From PVC group bacterium (lineage in GTDB: Bacteria; Verrucomicrobiota; Kiritimatiellia; CAIKKV01), in assembly GCA_945898015.1 (NCBI GenBank), contig CAMDGM010000016.1, positions 1 to 64,000 on the forward strand: a stretch of 64,000 nt of DNA, in the 5' to 3' direction. The translations under genes and the position numbers were made by a program. The notes beneath the pieces were generated by a model that saw nothing but the letters and a program-made list of their open reading frames with translations, made no database searches and was not told where the DNA came from. Each line of letters starts with the position of its first letter. Position 1 is the stretch's first letter. Below, one piece after another: positions 26,106-34,483 of this stretch.

Positions 26106-27076
26106 CCGATCCACCCGGCCTTCCGCCGCTGCCGGAGTATCCACAGGAAAAACGGGCCACCCACCAGCGCCGTGATCACGCCCACCGGAATTTCACGCGG
26201 CGCCAGCACCGTCCGAGCCAGCGTGTCGCAGGCGGCCAGGAACAAACCGCCGGCCAGGGCCGCCCCCGGCAACAGGCGGCGATGATCCGGCCCGATCAGG
26301 GAACGCACCACGTGGGGCACCACCAGCCCCACGAACCCGATCAGCCCGGCCGTGGCCACGGCCGACGCCGTGATCACCGTGGCCAGCAACAGGCCCGCCG
26401 CCACCGCCGCCTTCGTCCGCACGCCCAGATGGTGGGCCGTGTCGCTCCCCAGCGTCAAGGCGTTCCACTCCGGGGCCAGGGCCATGGCCGCCGCCAGGCC
26501 CGCCAGCACCAGCGCCGAACAGGCGGCCAGCAGCGGACGGGACGGCATCTGGAGATTCCCGAGCATCCACCAGAGCACATTGTGAATCCCCTCAGCCGGC
26601 GCGATGGACAGCATGAACATGAGCAATCCGGAGCACACCGAACTGACGATCACGCCGCTCAACAGAAGGCCATAGATCGACGGCACGCCCTGATCGTCCT
26701 GCGCCAGCCGCACCACCAGCGCCAGCGTCGCGGCGCCCGCCGCAAACGCGGCGAAAGGAACGGTCCACACGCCACCGGCCGCGCCAAACAGAATCGCGGC
26801 CGCGGCGCCCAGCGCCGATCCGCCGCTCACGCCCAGCACATACGGTTCCGCCAGCGGATTCCGCAACAGCGCCTGAAGCACCACCCCCGCGGCCGCCAAG
26901 GCCGCGCCCACGATCAGCCCGGCCCAGACCCGCTCCAACCGGAGGGCCAGCAACGCCCGGCCCGTTTCCGTATGCCAGTCGGGCAATCCAAGCCCGGAAG
27001 AGCCCGCCAGCAGCCCCAGCAACGGCACCACCGGCGTCAAGGCCAGCAGGACAATCCAGAATGTTTTTGCTTTCAT
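26102..27076 (-). CDS. btuC: Cobamide ABC importer permease (FecCD family)
   Basis: A 324-residue inner-membrane protein with about ten hydrophobic helices, including LVVGAALAAAGVVLQALLRN-type and VLGVSGGSALGAAAAILFG segments and GLIGFVGLVVPHVVRSLIG. These are the conserved helix-coupling and pore motifs of the FecCD/BtuC family. BtuC dimerises and docks BtuF on its periplasmic face. FecCD members also carry haem and siderophores; the riboswitch-led operon makes cobamides the best substrate. Spacing to tonB is 20 bases. Confidence 0.88.
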   Translation of the reverse strand: MKAKTFWIVLLALTPVVPLLGLLAGSSGLGLPDWHTETGRALLALRLERVWAGLIVGAALAAAGVVLQALLRNPLAEPYVLGVSGGSALGAAAAILFGAAGGVWTVPFAAFAAGAATLALVVRLAQDDQGVPSIYGLLLSGVIVSSVCSGLLMFMLSIAPAEGIHNVLWWMLGNLQMPSRPLLAACSALVLAGLAAAMALAPEWNALTLGSDTAHHLGVRTKAAVAAGLLLATVITASAVATAGLIGFVGLVVPHVVRSLIGPDHRRLLPGAALAGGLFLAACDTLARTVLAPREIPVGVITALVGGPFFLWILRQRRKAGWIG

Positions 27077-27096
27077 ACCGACCCGACCCTCACACG

Positions 27097-27921
27097 TTAC
27101 GGATCTTTCAGTTGGAAACGAATCGTCAACTCGGCCCGATACGACTCCGGCGGCGCGCCGGAACCCGGCGGCGCAAACCGCGCGCCCTTCACCGCCTTCT
27201 CCGCCGCTGCGTCCAACGCAAAAAAACCGCTCGACCTCAACACGGCAACCTCCACCGGCCTCCCGCGAACATCGACCCGGGTGCCCAGCAAAACAGAGCC
27301 CTCCTCGCCACGGATACGGGAGCCCATCGGGTAACGGGGATGAATCGTGGAAAGCGGCGCGGCCCCGCCCGGAAGCCCGGACGAAAGCGAATCGGCCTTC
27401 CGCTTTCCCGGTTCCAAGGCGACCGCCCCTGACAAACCGTTCGTCACCGCATCCGGCTCCCCTCCCCGGGCATCCCGTCCCGCCATCCCCTCCGTCTTCT
27501 CTATCACGTTCGACGAAGCCTTCGATTCAGGCCCTTGCTCCTTTGCCTCCACCACAGCCGCTATCGGTTCCGGCTCTGCCGCCGGCGCCGGCTTCGGGTC
27601 GGGCACCACCACCGGCTTCACCTCAGGCTCCGGAGCCGGCTCCGGCGGCCGGACCGGGGGCGCCGGGGCAACTACCCGCTCCTCCCGGGGCGGCTCGGCC
27701 GGAGGAGGCACCGGTGCCGGAACAGCGGGCGCACCTTCTCCCCCCACGGGAGAATCGACTTCCAGCCGCCATTCCATGACCACCTCTCCTCCCAATGCCA
27801 CCTCGGGGGCGAGTAACCGGAACGGTAGATCCTTCCAAAACCTGGCGAACAGAACAATCCCCATATGCGCGGCCAGCGCCAGCGCAAAGGCAATCATTCG
27901 ACGTCGCCGGTGCGGATTCAT
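27097..27921 (-). CDS. tonB: TonB energy-transducing protein
   Basis: A 274-residue protein: short cytoplasmic basic stretch (MNPHRRRRM), one membrane helix (IAFALALAAHMGIVLFA), a periplasmic Pro/Ala/Glu/Val-rich spacer, and a C-terminal TonB domain. The domain shows YPMGSRIRGEEGSVLL, VDVRGRPVEVAVLRSSGFFA, LDAAAEKAVKGARFAPP and YRAELTIRFQL, which is a full-length match to the family. It would couple ExbB/ExbD to the receptor next door. No exbBD lies in this operon; a separate exbBD pair is at 56-57 kb. Confidence 0.9.
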   Translation of the reverse strand: MNPHRRRRMIAFALALAAHMGIVLFARFWKDLPFRLLAPEVALGGEVVMEWRLEVDSPVGGEGAPAVPAPVPPPAEPPREERVVAPAPPVRPPEPAPEPEVKPVVVPDPKPAPAAEPEPIAAVVEAKEQGPESKASSNVIEKTEGMAGRDARGGEPDAVTNGLSGAVALEPGKRKADSLSSGLPGGAAPLSTIHPRYPMGSRIRGEEGSVLLGTRVDVRGRPVEVAVLRSSGFFALDAAAEKAVKGARFAPPGSGAPPESYRAELTIRFQLKDP

Positions 27922-27971
27922 GACTCATTCCATTCCATGGGGCTTCATCCCCGATTATGCTTCGGCGTCTT

Positions 27972-29966
27972 TCAGAAAGTCCGGTTCACGCCCACCCGCC
28001 AGTTCCGGCCGGGCGACGGATAATATCCGTCTTCACTGAACCCCTTGTAGGCCAGGGTCGCATAATTCTCGTCCGTCACATTTTCCACACCCAGAAAAGC
28101 GGACATAGCCTTCCCCACCGGCCGGTAATGAACCATCATATCCAGCGTGGTATGCGCGGCCAAACGGTCACCCTCGCCCGCCACGTCACCGCCCAGACGG
28201 CAGGAACTGGCATGACGAACGGTGGTGTCGAGCGCCAGGTCGAGCGGCAGGCCAACCTTGACCGTCCCCTCGGCAAGCTGGCCGGGCACCAGCGGCACCT
28301 GGTTGCCGTCGTTCGGGCCCGTGGTGAATGCCGCATCGGTATACGTGTAGCTGGCCAGCACCTCGACACGCTCGACCGGCTTCCAGGAACCGGACAATTC
28401 GGCGCCTTGCCGGCGGGTCTCATCGAGATTCGCATTGCGGTTCGCGATCGGGTCCCAGGCCACTTCATCCCGCATGTCGAGCCGGTAAAGGGTCACGGCC
28501 GCGCGCCAGGCGGGACTGGAGCCCAGTTCCAGGCCCGTCTCGGTGTTGATCCCCTTTTCGGCGTCAAGTTCGCGATAAAACCCGTCGGATCCGTATCCGT
28601 AATAGCTGATCTGCTCGTCCACAAACGGATACCGGTACACGCTGGTCACGCGGGCGAAAACCTTGGACCCCTTTTCAAAGGCATACGTCAGCCCGCCTTC
28701 CCAGGCCGTGCCGTGATGCGTCTGCGCCTCGTCGAGCACCCGGGCGCCGCCGGCATCGGCAGCCACGGACAGGCGGGCCTGCTCCACACGACCCCCTCCA
28801 TTCAGGATCCACCGGGGCGTAAGCTCGACCTGGTGCCGCGCGTAGACGCCCAGCGTTTCCTTTTCCAGGTTGGCGGCAATCGTCTTCATCGTCCGCGATT
28901 GGTCCCCATACCGGTCCACGTCGAGCTGGTCCAGATACGCGTCCAATCCAAGGGTCGTACTCTGGGCCAGGCCCGCCCAGTCGCCTTCCAGAGTGGCCTT
29001 GGGTTGGGCCGAGAAACTGTTCAGCTCCGTATCGCTGAACATGAACCAGCTTGCGACGTCGCTTGCCGTCTTCTTGCCCGACCAGCCCAGGTTGGCGTCC
29101 AGCTGGATCCCCTCGTGCGGTTCGGAGTAGAAATCAAGGCCGGCATTAAGATAATCGTTATCGGCCTGGTCGCCCGGATTGTGGCTCTGCGTGGGATCGT
29201 CCTTCATCTCCGCCAAGGTCAGGTAGCCCGGCAATTCGTAATCGCTCCTGTACCAGGAACCGGCCATGGATAATCCCGCCACGCTGGAAAAGTCGTATCC
29301 CAGCCGGCCGCCCGCGCCATAGGATTCGTACCCGCTGCGGTCGCGATACCCGTCCGAGGTTTCCCACTCGGCATTGGCGGCGTAAGTCACCGGACCCGCT
29401 TTCCCAGCCGATCCGGAGGTTCCCGCCCGAGCCACAAACGTGTCGTAACTGCCGGCGATCAGGGACAGTTCGGACCTCGGCTCCACGGCTCCCTTCTTGG
29501 TAATGATGTTGAGAACCCCTTGGGATGCAAAATCGCCATATAAGGCGTTCTGGGATCCGCGCAACACTTCGACGCGATCCACGAGATTGAGGGGAATCTG
29601 CAGCCAGTTCATGGCGGCCATGTCAGGATTGTTCAGCCGATGTCCGTCCAGCAGCACCAGCACGCGGCCCTGGCTGTTCTCGCCGCCGCCCCGCATGGAC
29701 ACCTCGGCAACAGGGCCGCCGCTCAGGCTGCGGACATACACGCCGGGCACGTCGCGCAACACGTCGGAAAGATTATTCGCGCCCTTCTGCTCGATCTCCT
29801 GACTGGTGACCACGGAGACGCTCACCGGCGTTCGCGCGGCCTCGGTCCATTGCCGGGTGGCCAGCACCACGATTTCAGTCGCATTCGTCTTCGCCGGCTC
29901 CCCCGCCGACACGGACAGGACCACACCCAACGCCATCACGCCACCTATCAAACCCGTTTTTTTCAT
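27972..29966 (-). CDS. btuB: BtuB-like TonB-dependent cobamide receptor
   Basis: A 664-residue outer-membrane receptor. The signal peptide ends near SVSAG, the TonB box is TEIVVLAT, and the plug motifs are VLRDVPGVYV, VSMRGGG, VLVLLDGHRLN and VEVLRGSQNALYGDFA. A 22-strand barrel ends with WRVGVNRTF (terminal Phe). It imports cobamides or cobinamide across the outer membrane. The ATG at 29966 has GGAG 7 bases upstream; the GTG at 29978 is a poorer choice. It sits between cobU and tonB in the B12-controlled operon, which is the main reason for the BtuB assignment. Confidence 0.87.
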   Translation of the reverse strand: MKKTGLIGGVMALGVVLSVSAGEPAKTNATEIVVLATRQWTEAARTPVSVSVVTSQEIEQKGANNLSDVLRDVPGVYVRSLSGGPVAEVSMRGGGENSQGRVLVLLDGHRLNNPDMAAMNWLQIPLNLVDRVEVLRGSQNALYGDFASQGVLNIITKKGAVEPRSELSLIAGSYDTFVARAGTSGSAGKAGPVTYAANAEWETSDGYRDRSGYESYGAGGRLGYDFSSVAGLSMAGSWYRSDYELPGYLTLAEMKDDPTQSHNPGDQADNDYLNAGLDFYSEPHEGIQLDANLGWSGKKTASDVASWFMFSDTELNSFSAQPKATLEGDWAGLAQSTTLGLDAYLDQLDVDRYGDQSRTMKTIAANLEKETLGVYARHQVELTPRWILNGGGRVEQARLSVAADAGGARVLDEAQTHHGTAWEGGLTYAFEKGSKVFARVTSVYRYPFVDEQISYYGYGSDGFYRELDAEKGINTETGLELGSSPAWRAAVTLYRLDMRDEVAWDPIANRNANLDETRRQGAELSGSWKPVERVEVLASYTYTDAAFTTGPNDGNQVPLVPGQLAEGTVKVGLPLDLALDTTVRHASSCRLGGDVAGEGDRLAAHTTLDMMVHYRPVGKAMSAFLGVENVTDENYATLAYKGFSEDGYYPSPGRNWRVGVNRTF

Positions 29967-30006
29967 TGTATACTCCACTTCTACACCCTTGGATTAAAAC
30001 AGCCGG

Positions 30007-30597
30007 TCACCCTTTAAGTCGAATCGGAAGGCCCGCCACCATGAGCACCACTTCATCCGCGGCCGCGGCCATCCGCTGATTCACACGGCCCAGCGCATCC
30101 CGGAACACGCGGCCCAGCTTATAGGGCGGAACCAGGCCCAGCCCCACCTCATTGCTGACCACAATCAGATCGGCGGACCGGTTCCGCATGACGTTGATCA
30201 AGCCGTCGATTTCCAGGGCCGCCTTCGCCTCCGCTTCAGCAGAGGGCGCATCCTCGCCCAACGCGCAGGTCACATTGCTGACCAGCAACGTCAAACAGTC
30301 CAGCAGCACCACTTTTTCGCTGCCCGTGAGGGCCTCTTCCAGCCGGCAGCCCACCTGGCTTGGCGCCTCCAGCGTCTTCCATCCGAACGCCGCGCGATCC
30401 GCCTGATGCCGGTGAATCCGCTCCGTCATCTCCGCGTCCAGCGCCTGGCCCGTGGCCAGGAACAGAACGTCCTGTCCGCCCCGTTCCCGGGCCATCCGTT
30501 CCGCCAGTGAACTCTTGCCGCTCCGGGACCCCCCCAGAATCAGCACCCACTTGCCCCGGCCTGCCCGGGGCACAGTCGTTTTTCCGATTTCGCTCAT
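30007..30597 (-). CDS. cobU: Adenosylcobinamide kinase / adenosylcobinamide-phosphate guanylyltransferase
   Basis: CobU phosphorylates adenosylcobinamide and then adds GMP to give AdoCbi-GDP, the substrate of CobS. Its 196 residues show the P-loop ILGGSRSGKSS, the guanylyl-acceptor region with RIHRHQADR (His site), VVLLDCLTLLVSN and VVSNEVGLGLVPPYKLGRVF (B-type and family motif). The length is close to that of known CobU. The ATG at 30597 overlaps the cbiR stop as ATGA. Confidence 0.93.
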   Translation of the reverse strand: MSEIGKTTVPRAGRGKWVLILGGSRSGKSSLAERMARERGGQDVLFLATGQALDAEMTERIHRHQADRAAFGWKTLEAPSQVGCRLEEALTGSEKVVLLDCLTLLVSNVTCALGEDAPSAEAEAKAALEIDGLINVMRNRSADLIVVSNEVGLGLVPPYKLGRVFRDALGRVNQRMAAAADEVVLMVAGLPIRLKG

Positions 30598-31379
30598 CCT
30601 GTCTCCCTGACCCCGCGAACCACGTCCAGCGATTCCGCCAGGTCCCGCTCGTTGAATACTTCCAATGTCAGAATCCCGTCAAATCGCTCTTTCAGCAACC
30701 GCACCACCGGGTCCCGTTTTTCCGCTGGCATCAACAACAGGGACTGGTGGTCCCGTGTCCCGATGCCATGCAAGTGCACCACCCGGGTGCGCGGCAGCCA
30801 CTTCTCCAAGATCGGCAACGGCTCCTTGCCCTCCAGCCACAAATGACCGATGTCCGCGGTCCGGCTGACTGGCACGCGGTCCAGCACCGACTCAAAAGCA
30901 TCCGGATTCCATTTCTCCAGATTCTCCACACACAGCAGGCGGGGATCCGGAATCCAGGCCGACACGGTTTCCAGGGCCCGGACCGCCTGATCCTGCCACA
31001 CCGCCAGGGAAAGCGGCCGCTCGCGGCAGGCGCCCCACGGCGGCGGCAACCGGCCGGCATCGAGATGCAGCGTGTAGGCGACCGGGTTCAACTCCCGCGT
31101 CGCCTCGATCACGCGCCGGGCCTTGACCAGCGACTCGTGCTCCGCCGCGCCGCCATCGGCGAGCCGGAGATCCAGCGGCAAATGAATGGTGTACGTGAGG
31201 TCATGCCGGGCGGCCCGATCGATCAAAGCCCGCCGCAAGTCCGCGTCCGGCAGATTGCTCCCGTGAGAGTCGGTTTCGAACAGGACCAGCTGGATGTCCG
31301 AGACGCGGCCGGCCAGATAATCCACATTGGGAAGGATGTCGGCCGGAATGATATAAGATGTGGTGCCGATTCGAAACAT
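30594..31379 (-). CDS. cbiR: Cobamide-remodelling phosphodiesterase-like protein CbiR
   Basis: A 261-residue protein with a xylose-isomerase/AP-endonuclease-type TIM barrel. Metal-ligand-like residues occur at strand ends: YTLHLDAGRL, LLCVENLEKW, SRTADIGHLWLEG, RVVHLHGIGTRDHQ and ILTLEVFN. CbiR, characterised in Akkermansia muciniphila, hydrolyses the nucleotide loop of cobamides to yield cobinamide, so that the lower ligand can be exchanged. Location between cobS and cobU under a cobalamin riboswitch strongly supports this role over a generic sugar isomerase. The sequence alone would not separate the two. Confidence 0.8.
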   Translation of the reverse strand: MFRIGTTSYIIPADILPNVDYLAGRVSDIQLVLFETDSHGSNLPDADLRRALIDRAARHDLTYTIHLPLDLRLADGGAAEHESLVKARRVIEATRELNPVAYTLHLDAGRLPPPWGACRERPLSLAVWQDQAVRALETVSAWIPDPRLLCVENLEKWNPDAFESVLDRVPVSRTADIGHLWLEGKEPLPILEKWLPRTRVVHLHGIGTRDHQSLLLMPAEKRDPVVRLLKERFDGILTLEVFNERDLAESLDVVRGVRETG

Positions 31380-31392
31380 GGACTCCCCGCCG

Positions 31393-32253
31393 TTAGTAAC
31401 TGGCGTCTCCCAGGTTCAAGGAGAGGGCGACCAACGCGGCCGTTTCCGCAATTTCAACCACCGCCCCCAGCACATCGCCTGTCAGCCCGCCAATCCGTTG
31501 CCGGGCAAAAAACGCAAAGCTGATCCCCGCCAGCGACGCCGCCAGGAGCATCGTCACACCCAGAGTGCCGCCCGCCAGCGCCACCACCACGGCGGTGACC
31601 GCCGCCCGCAGAACGTCCCGCATTCCCAGTCCGTCGCGCACCTTCGCACCCATGCCCTCCGCCTTGGCCAGCGGAATCCGCACATCCGCCAGAACAGCCA
31701 CCATGACCGCCCGCGCGGCCACGGGCGCCATCACCAGGGGCCACAGGCAAGCCACCTGACGCCAGCCCCCGGAAACGGTCATGACTTTTGTCATGACCAC
31801 ACAGATCCCCGCGTATTTGAGCAGCAGCAGCAGGATTAAACCCATCGTGCCAAAGGCGCCCAGCCGGGGATCCGCCATAATCTCCAGGCGCCGCTCGCGG
31901 GACACCGGGGCGTAAAACGCATCCGAACAATCCGCCCAGCCATCCAGATGCAGCCCGCCGGTCAAGCCCGTCCACAGGATCAAAATCAACGCGGCACTGA
32001 TGAGCGGGCACGGATTCGCCACCCAGCCCCACATCCAGACGAACGCCATCAGCAGCAAGCCAATCAAGACGCCCACGCCCGGAAACCAGCCGGTCAAGGC
32101 GCCCCACTTCAGATCCGGCGCCCAGGCCACACGCACTGGAATCCGGGTCAGCAGGCACAACGCCTGGCGGTATTCCCGCCAGGCCTCCACCAGTCGGAAC
32201 CGGACGCGCTGCGCACGCGGATGATTGAACATGGCGACAATTCGGGCGTTCAT
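31393..32253 (-). CDS. cobS: Adenosylcobinamide-GDP ribazoletransferase (cobalamin synthase)
   Basis: CobS joins AdoCbi-GDP and alpha-ribazole(-phosphate) in the inner membrane. The 286-residue protein is polytopic, with ALCLLTRIPV near the N terminus, the catalytic GGLHLDGWADCSDAFY segment (DxxxD metal site), and ERRLEIMADPRLGAFG. All are hallmark CobS motifs. The ATG at 32253 follows the cobT stop directly; a shorter start at 32235 is possible because the first ~20 residues are not conserved in type. Confidence 0.92.
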   Translation of the reverse strand: MNARIVAMFNHPRAQRVRFRLVEAWREYRQALCLLTRIPVRVAWAPDLKWGALTGWFPGVGVLIGLLLMAFVWMWGWVANPCPLISAALILILWTGLTGGLHLDGWADCSDAFYAPVSRERRLEIMADPRLGAFGTMGLILLLLLKYAGICVVMTKVMTVSGGWRQVACLWPLVMAPVAARAVMVAVLADVRIPLAKAEGMGAKVRDGLGMRDVLRAAVTAVVVALAGGTLGVTMLLAASLAGISFAFFARQRIGGLTGDVLGAVVEIAETAALVALSLNLGDASY

Positions 32254-32254
32254 C

Positions 32255-33295
32255 TCAGTCCACCTTGACGCCGGCTTCGGCAAAGGTCGCCATGTCCTGG
32301 AGCACCGCCGCCGAACTCTCCACCAGCGCCATGGCCAGCACCGCGCCGGTCCCCTCGCCCAGGCGCATGCCCAGATCCAGCAGAGGCTTCAACCCCAGCC
32401 AGCCAAGGGCCAGGTCATGCGCCGGTTCGGCCGACCGGTGACCCGCAATCAAGTACCCCTTGACCGCGGGATTGATCACCACCGCCACCATGGCCGCGGC
32501 AGTGGCAATAAAGCCGTCCACCATCACGGGCACACGCAGCGTCGCCGCACGGAGCATGGCGCCGGTCATGGCCGCAATCTCGTAGCCGCCCACCTTGGCC
32601 AGGAGCGCGAGGCCGTCCGCGGGATCCGGCTTGTTGACCGCCAGCGCCGCCTCGATCAGTGTAATTTTCCGCGTCAGGGCTTCGCCGGAAATGCCTGTGC
32701 CGGGCCCCGTGATGCCGCGGGGCGGACACCCGGTCAACACGCTGACCAGGGCCGTGGCCGGAGTGGTGTTGCCGATCCCCATCTCGCCGCAGGCCAACAG
32801 ATCAAGCCCACACTCCATTTCCGTCTCCACGCAAAGCGCGCCCAGCGCAACCGCCGATTGCGCCTGCGCCAGCGTCATGGCCGGCCCCTTGGAAATGTCG
32901 GCCGTGCCCGGGCCCACCTTGCCGCGCACCAGATGCCGGAGCGCCGGCAGCTCGGTCATCACCCCCGCATCCACCACCGTGACGCGGGCGCCGGCCCGGC
33001 GGGCGATCACGTTGATCGCCGCCCCGCCGGAAACAAAATTGAACACCATCTGCCGGGTCACATCGGACGGAGCAATGCTCACCCCATGCGCGGCCACGCC
33101 GTGATCGCCCGCAAACACCAACACCGCCTTGCGCAGCGGAATCGGCGGTGGACATTTGCCGGTGATGCCGGCGAGCTGCACGCCCACATCCTCCAGGCGC
33201 CCCAGGCTGCCGCGGGGCTTGGTCAACTGGTCGTGGCGGACACGGGCCGCCGCCATCGCCGGTTCATTCAAGGCAGGAATTTCGAAATGTGTCAT
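32255..33295 (-). CDS. cobT: Nicotinate-nucleotide--dimethylbenzimidazole phosphoribosyltransferase
   Basis: CobT activates the lower-ligand base to its alpha-ribotide. The 346-residue protein begins MTHFEIPALNEPAM and has TKPRGSLGRLE, VFAGDHGVAAHGVS, GEMGIGNTTPATAL (nucleotide/base site) and LGMRLGEGTGAVLAM with the conserved catalytic Glu. These are complete family motifs. The ATG at 33295 overlaps the btuF stop (ATGA). The base it prefers cannot be read from the sequence. Confidence 0.94.
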   Translation of the reverse strand: MTHFEIPALNEPAMAAARVRHDQLTKPRGSLGRLEDVGVQLAGITGKCPPPIPLRKAVLVFAGDHGVAAHGVSIAPSDVTRQMVFNFVSGGAAINVIARRAGARVTVVDAGVMTELPALRHLVRGKVGPGTADISKGPAMTLAQAQSAVALGALCVETEMECGLDLLACGEMGIGNTTPATALVSVLTGCPPRGITGPGTGISGEALTRKITLIEAALAVNKPDPADGLALLAKVGGYEIAAMTGAMLRAATLRVPVMVDGFIATAAAMVAVVINPAVKGYLIAGHRSAEPAHDLALGWLGLKPLLDLGMRLGEGTGAVLAMALVESSAAVLQDMATFAEAGVKVD

Positions 33296-34161
33296 GGGCG
33301 CTCCCCGGGGTTGGTGGTCATCAAACATCGACGCAGGTCAGCCACGCTCTTCATCACGCGCGGACCGGGCCTTAACGTCTGGTTCAAATCGAAGCCGGCA
33401 TACACACGGCGCCCGCGGACCGCGGAAAGCGAGGCAAAGGCGGGAAGGGCATAAATCCTGGTTTGGGCTTGATCGGAAGCCCCCTCGAAGAGGCAGAGGA
33501 TCACCTCGGGATTCTGCTCGATCACCCATTCGGGCGACGCCTGGAAATAGGGGCTGTCCACGGCATCCCCGATATTCTGGCCGCCAGCCAGGGCCACGAG
33601 TTCGGACACAAAGGAGCCGCGCCCCACCGTGTAGAGGGGGTCGGTCCACAACACCACAAAAACACGGGGCCGGGGCGCGTTGGAAACCGAGGCCCGGGCG
33701 GCTTCAATTTCAGCCCGCAGGCCACGGGCCAGGGCTTCTCCCTGTTCCCGGCGGTGAGTCGCCTCGCCCACCGCCACAAGGGCGGCGGGGATATCATCCA
33801 GATGGAGGCAGGGAATATGCCGGACGGACAGGCCGCGCTCTTCCAGGCGACCGGGAAAATCCTTATTGAGCATATCCACATAGAGAATGGCGGTGGCCTG
33901 GAGCGCAAGCAGCATTTCAAAGGAGGGGTCGCCATACCCGCCCACGGAGGGCACGGTCCGCGTCTCGGCCGGAAGATCGCAGGCCGAGGTGCGGCCGACC
34001 AGATTCGACCCGGCCCCCACGGCCCAGATCATCTCGGTGAGGTTGGGCGCGAGCGAAACAAGCCGGGGCGCGGAAGACGGATGGGAGGCGGGCCGAACCC
34101 GCTCACGACAACCGGTTGCCGCCAAGAGGGCAACTGCTATTAATAATTTGAAAGCCGTCAT
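33292..34161 (-). CDS. btuF: Cobamide ABC importer substrate-binding lipoprotein
   Basis: A 289-residue periplasmic binding protein of the BtuF/FepB class. The N terminus MTAFKLLIAVALLAATGC is a lipoprotein signal with the lipobox AATGC. The mature protein has RLVSLAPNLTEMIWAVGAG, ACDLPAETRTVPSVGGYGDP and EWVIEQNPEVILCL, giving the two-lobed fold with a central helix. It is the first gene after the cobalamin riboswitch. The ATG at 34161 is chosen because its ribosome-binding site (AGAAGAG) lies inside the riboswitch-linked hairpin; a longer frame start at 34218 would be inside the riboswitch leader. Confidence 0.9.
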   Translation of the reverse strand: MTAFKLLIAVALLAATGCRERVRPASHPSSAPRLVSLAPNLTEMIWAVGAGSNLVGRTSACDLPAETRTVPSVGGYGDPSFEMLLALQATAILYVDMLNKDFPGRLEERGLSVRHIPCLHLDDIPAALVAVGEATHRREQGEALARGLRAEIEAARASVSNAPRPRVFVVLWTDPLYTVGRGSFVSELVALAGGQNIGDAVDSPYFQASPEWVIEQNPEVILCLFEGASDQAQTRIYALPAFASLSAVRGRRVYAGFDLNQTLRPGPRVMKSVADLRRCLMTTNPGERP

Positions 34162-34162
34162 T

Positions 34163-34183
34163 CTCTTCTTTCGCGAAAGAGAG
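34163..34183 (-). promoter_or_regulatory. Hairpin hiding the btuF ribosome-binding site
   Basis: On the minus strand CTCTCTTTCGCGAAAGAAGAG folds into a stem with a 12-base palindromic core (CTTTCGCGAAAG) extended to the CTCT/AGAG ends. The AGAAGAG ribosome-binding site of btuF is in the 3' arm, two bases from the ATG. This is the expected expression platform for translational control by the riboswitch just upstream. Confidence 0.6.
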
Positions 34184-34202
34184 CCCGGCCAGAGGCCGGC
34201 AC

Positions 34203-34365
34203 TGAGGCGTGTGAACAAAAGCGTCTTCTGGCTTCCGGCTTCAAACCCGGCCCTCTCCTTCCCATCCGCACTCGCGGACAGTGGATGCTGAGGGCCAGTA
34301 GCCGGTTACAGCGGCGCGACCGCGTCCGATTTTCACGGACTTCCGTTTTCCCGTTCACTCGGTTA
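34203..34365 (-). ncRNA. Cobalamin riboswitch (B12 element)
   Basis: The minus strand shows the conserved order of a B12 element: GGGAAAACGGAAGTCCGTGAAAA-type 5' core near 34355-34330, the CGCCGCTGTAACCGG core near 34310-34295, a CCACTGTCCGCGAGTGCGGATGGGAAGG arm near 34283-34258, and the B12 box AAGCCGGAAGCCAGAAGAC near 34241-34223. Binding of cobalamin would lower expression of the nine-gene operon that starts with btuF. A strong GCCGGCC-TCT-GGCCGG hairpin (about 34184-34202) separates it from the Shine-Dalgarno hairpin. Boundaries are approximate. Confidence 0.9.
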
Positions 34366-34390
34366 AAGGGTCAATCAACAGACTAAAATG

Positions 34391-34432
34391 ATTATCAAAC
34401 GGCCTTGGCAAAAGAAAGTTTTTTTTTTTTTT
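34391..34432 (-). promoter_or_regulatory. Possible promoter of the cobamide operon with A-tract
   Basis: Upstream of the riboswitch on the minus strand is a run of 14 A (34432-34419), which could act as an UP element. It is followed by a poor -35 (TTTCTT, 34417-34412) and a good -10 (GATAAT, 34396-34391) only 15 bases apart. Position fits; the -35 and spacing do not fit well. Confidence 0.3.
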
Positions 34433-34447
34433 CGTCTAGCTTATGAC

Positions 34448-34478
34448 TTGCCATATATATGATTAAGCTATATGCTTA
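34448..34478 (+). promoter_or_regulatory. vapBC promoter with autoregulatory palindrome
   Basis: TTGCCA (34448-34453) and TATGCT (34471-34476) are 17 bases apart. A perfect palindrome TAAGC-N5-GCTTA (34464-34478) covers the -10 box, the usual place for VapB binding. Transcription would start at about 34483, essentially at the vapB ATG, and no Shine-Dalgarno sequence is present, so the mRNA is probably leaderless. Confidence 0.5.
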
Positions 34479-34483
34479 TATGT

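Noticed and set aside
30594-31379. Generic sugar-phosphate isomerase
   Set aside because: The fold would allow it, but the gene is embedded between cobS and cobU under a cobalamin riboswitch, which fits CbiR much better.
34419-34432. T14 run as a terminator of the vapBC or cobamide region
   Set aside because: No stable stem precedes the run on either strand at the right distance; it is better read as an A-tract upstream of the cobamide promoter.
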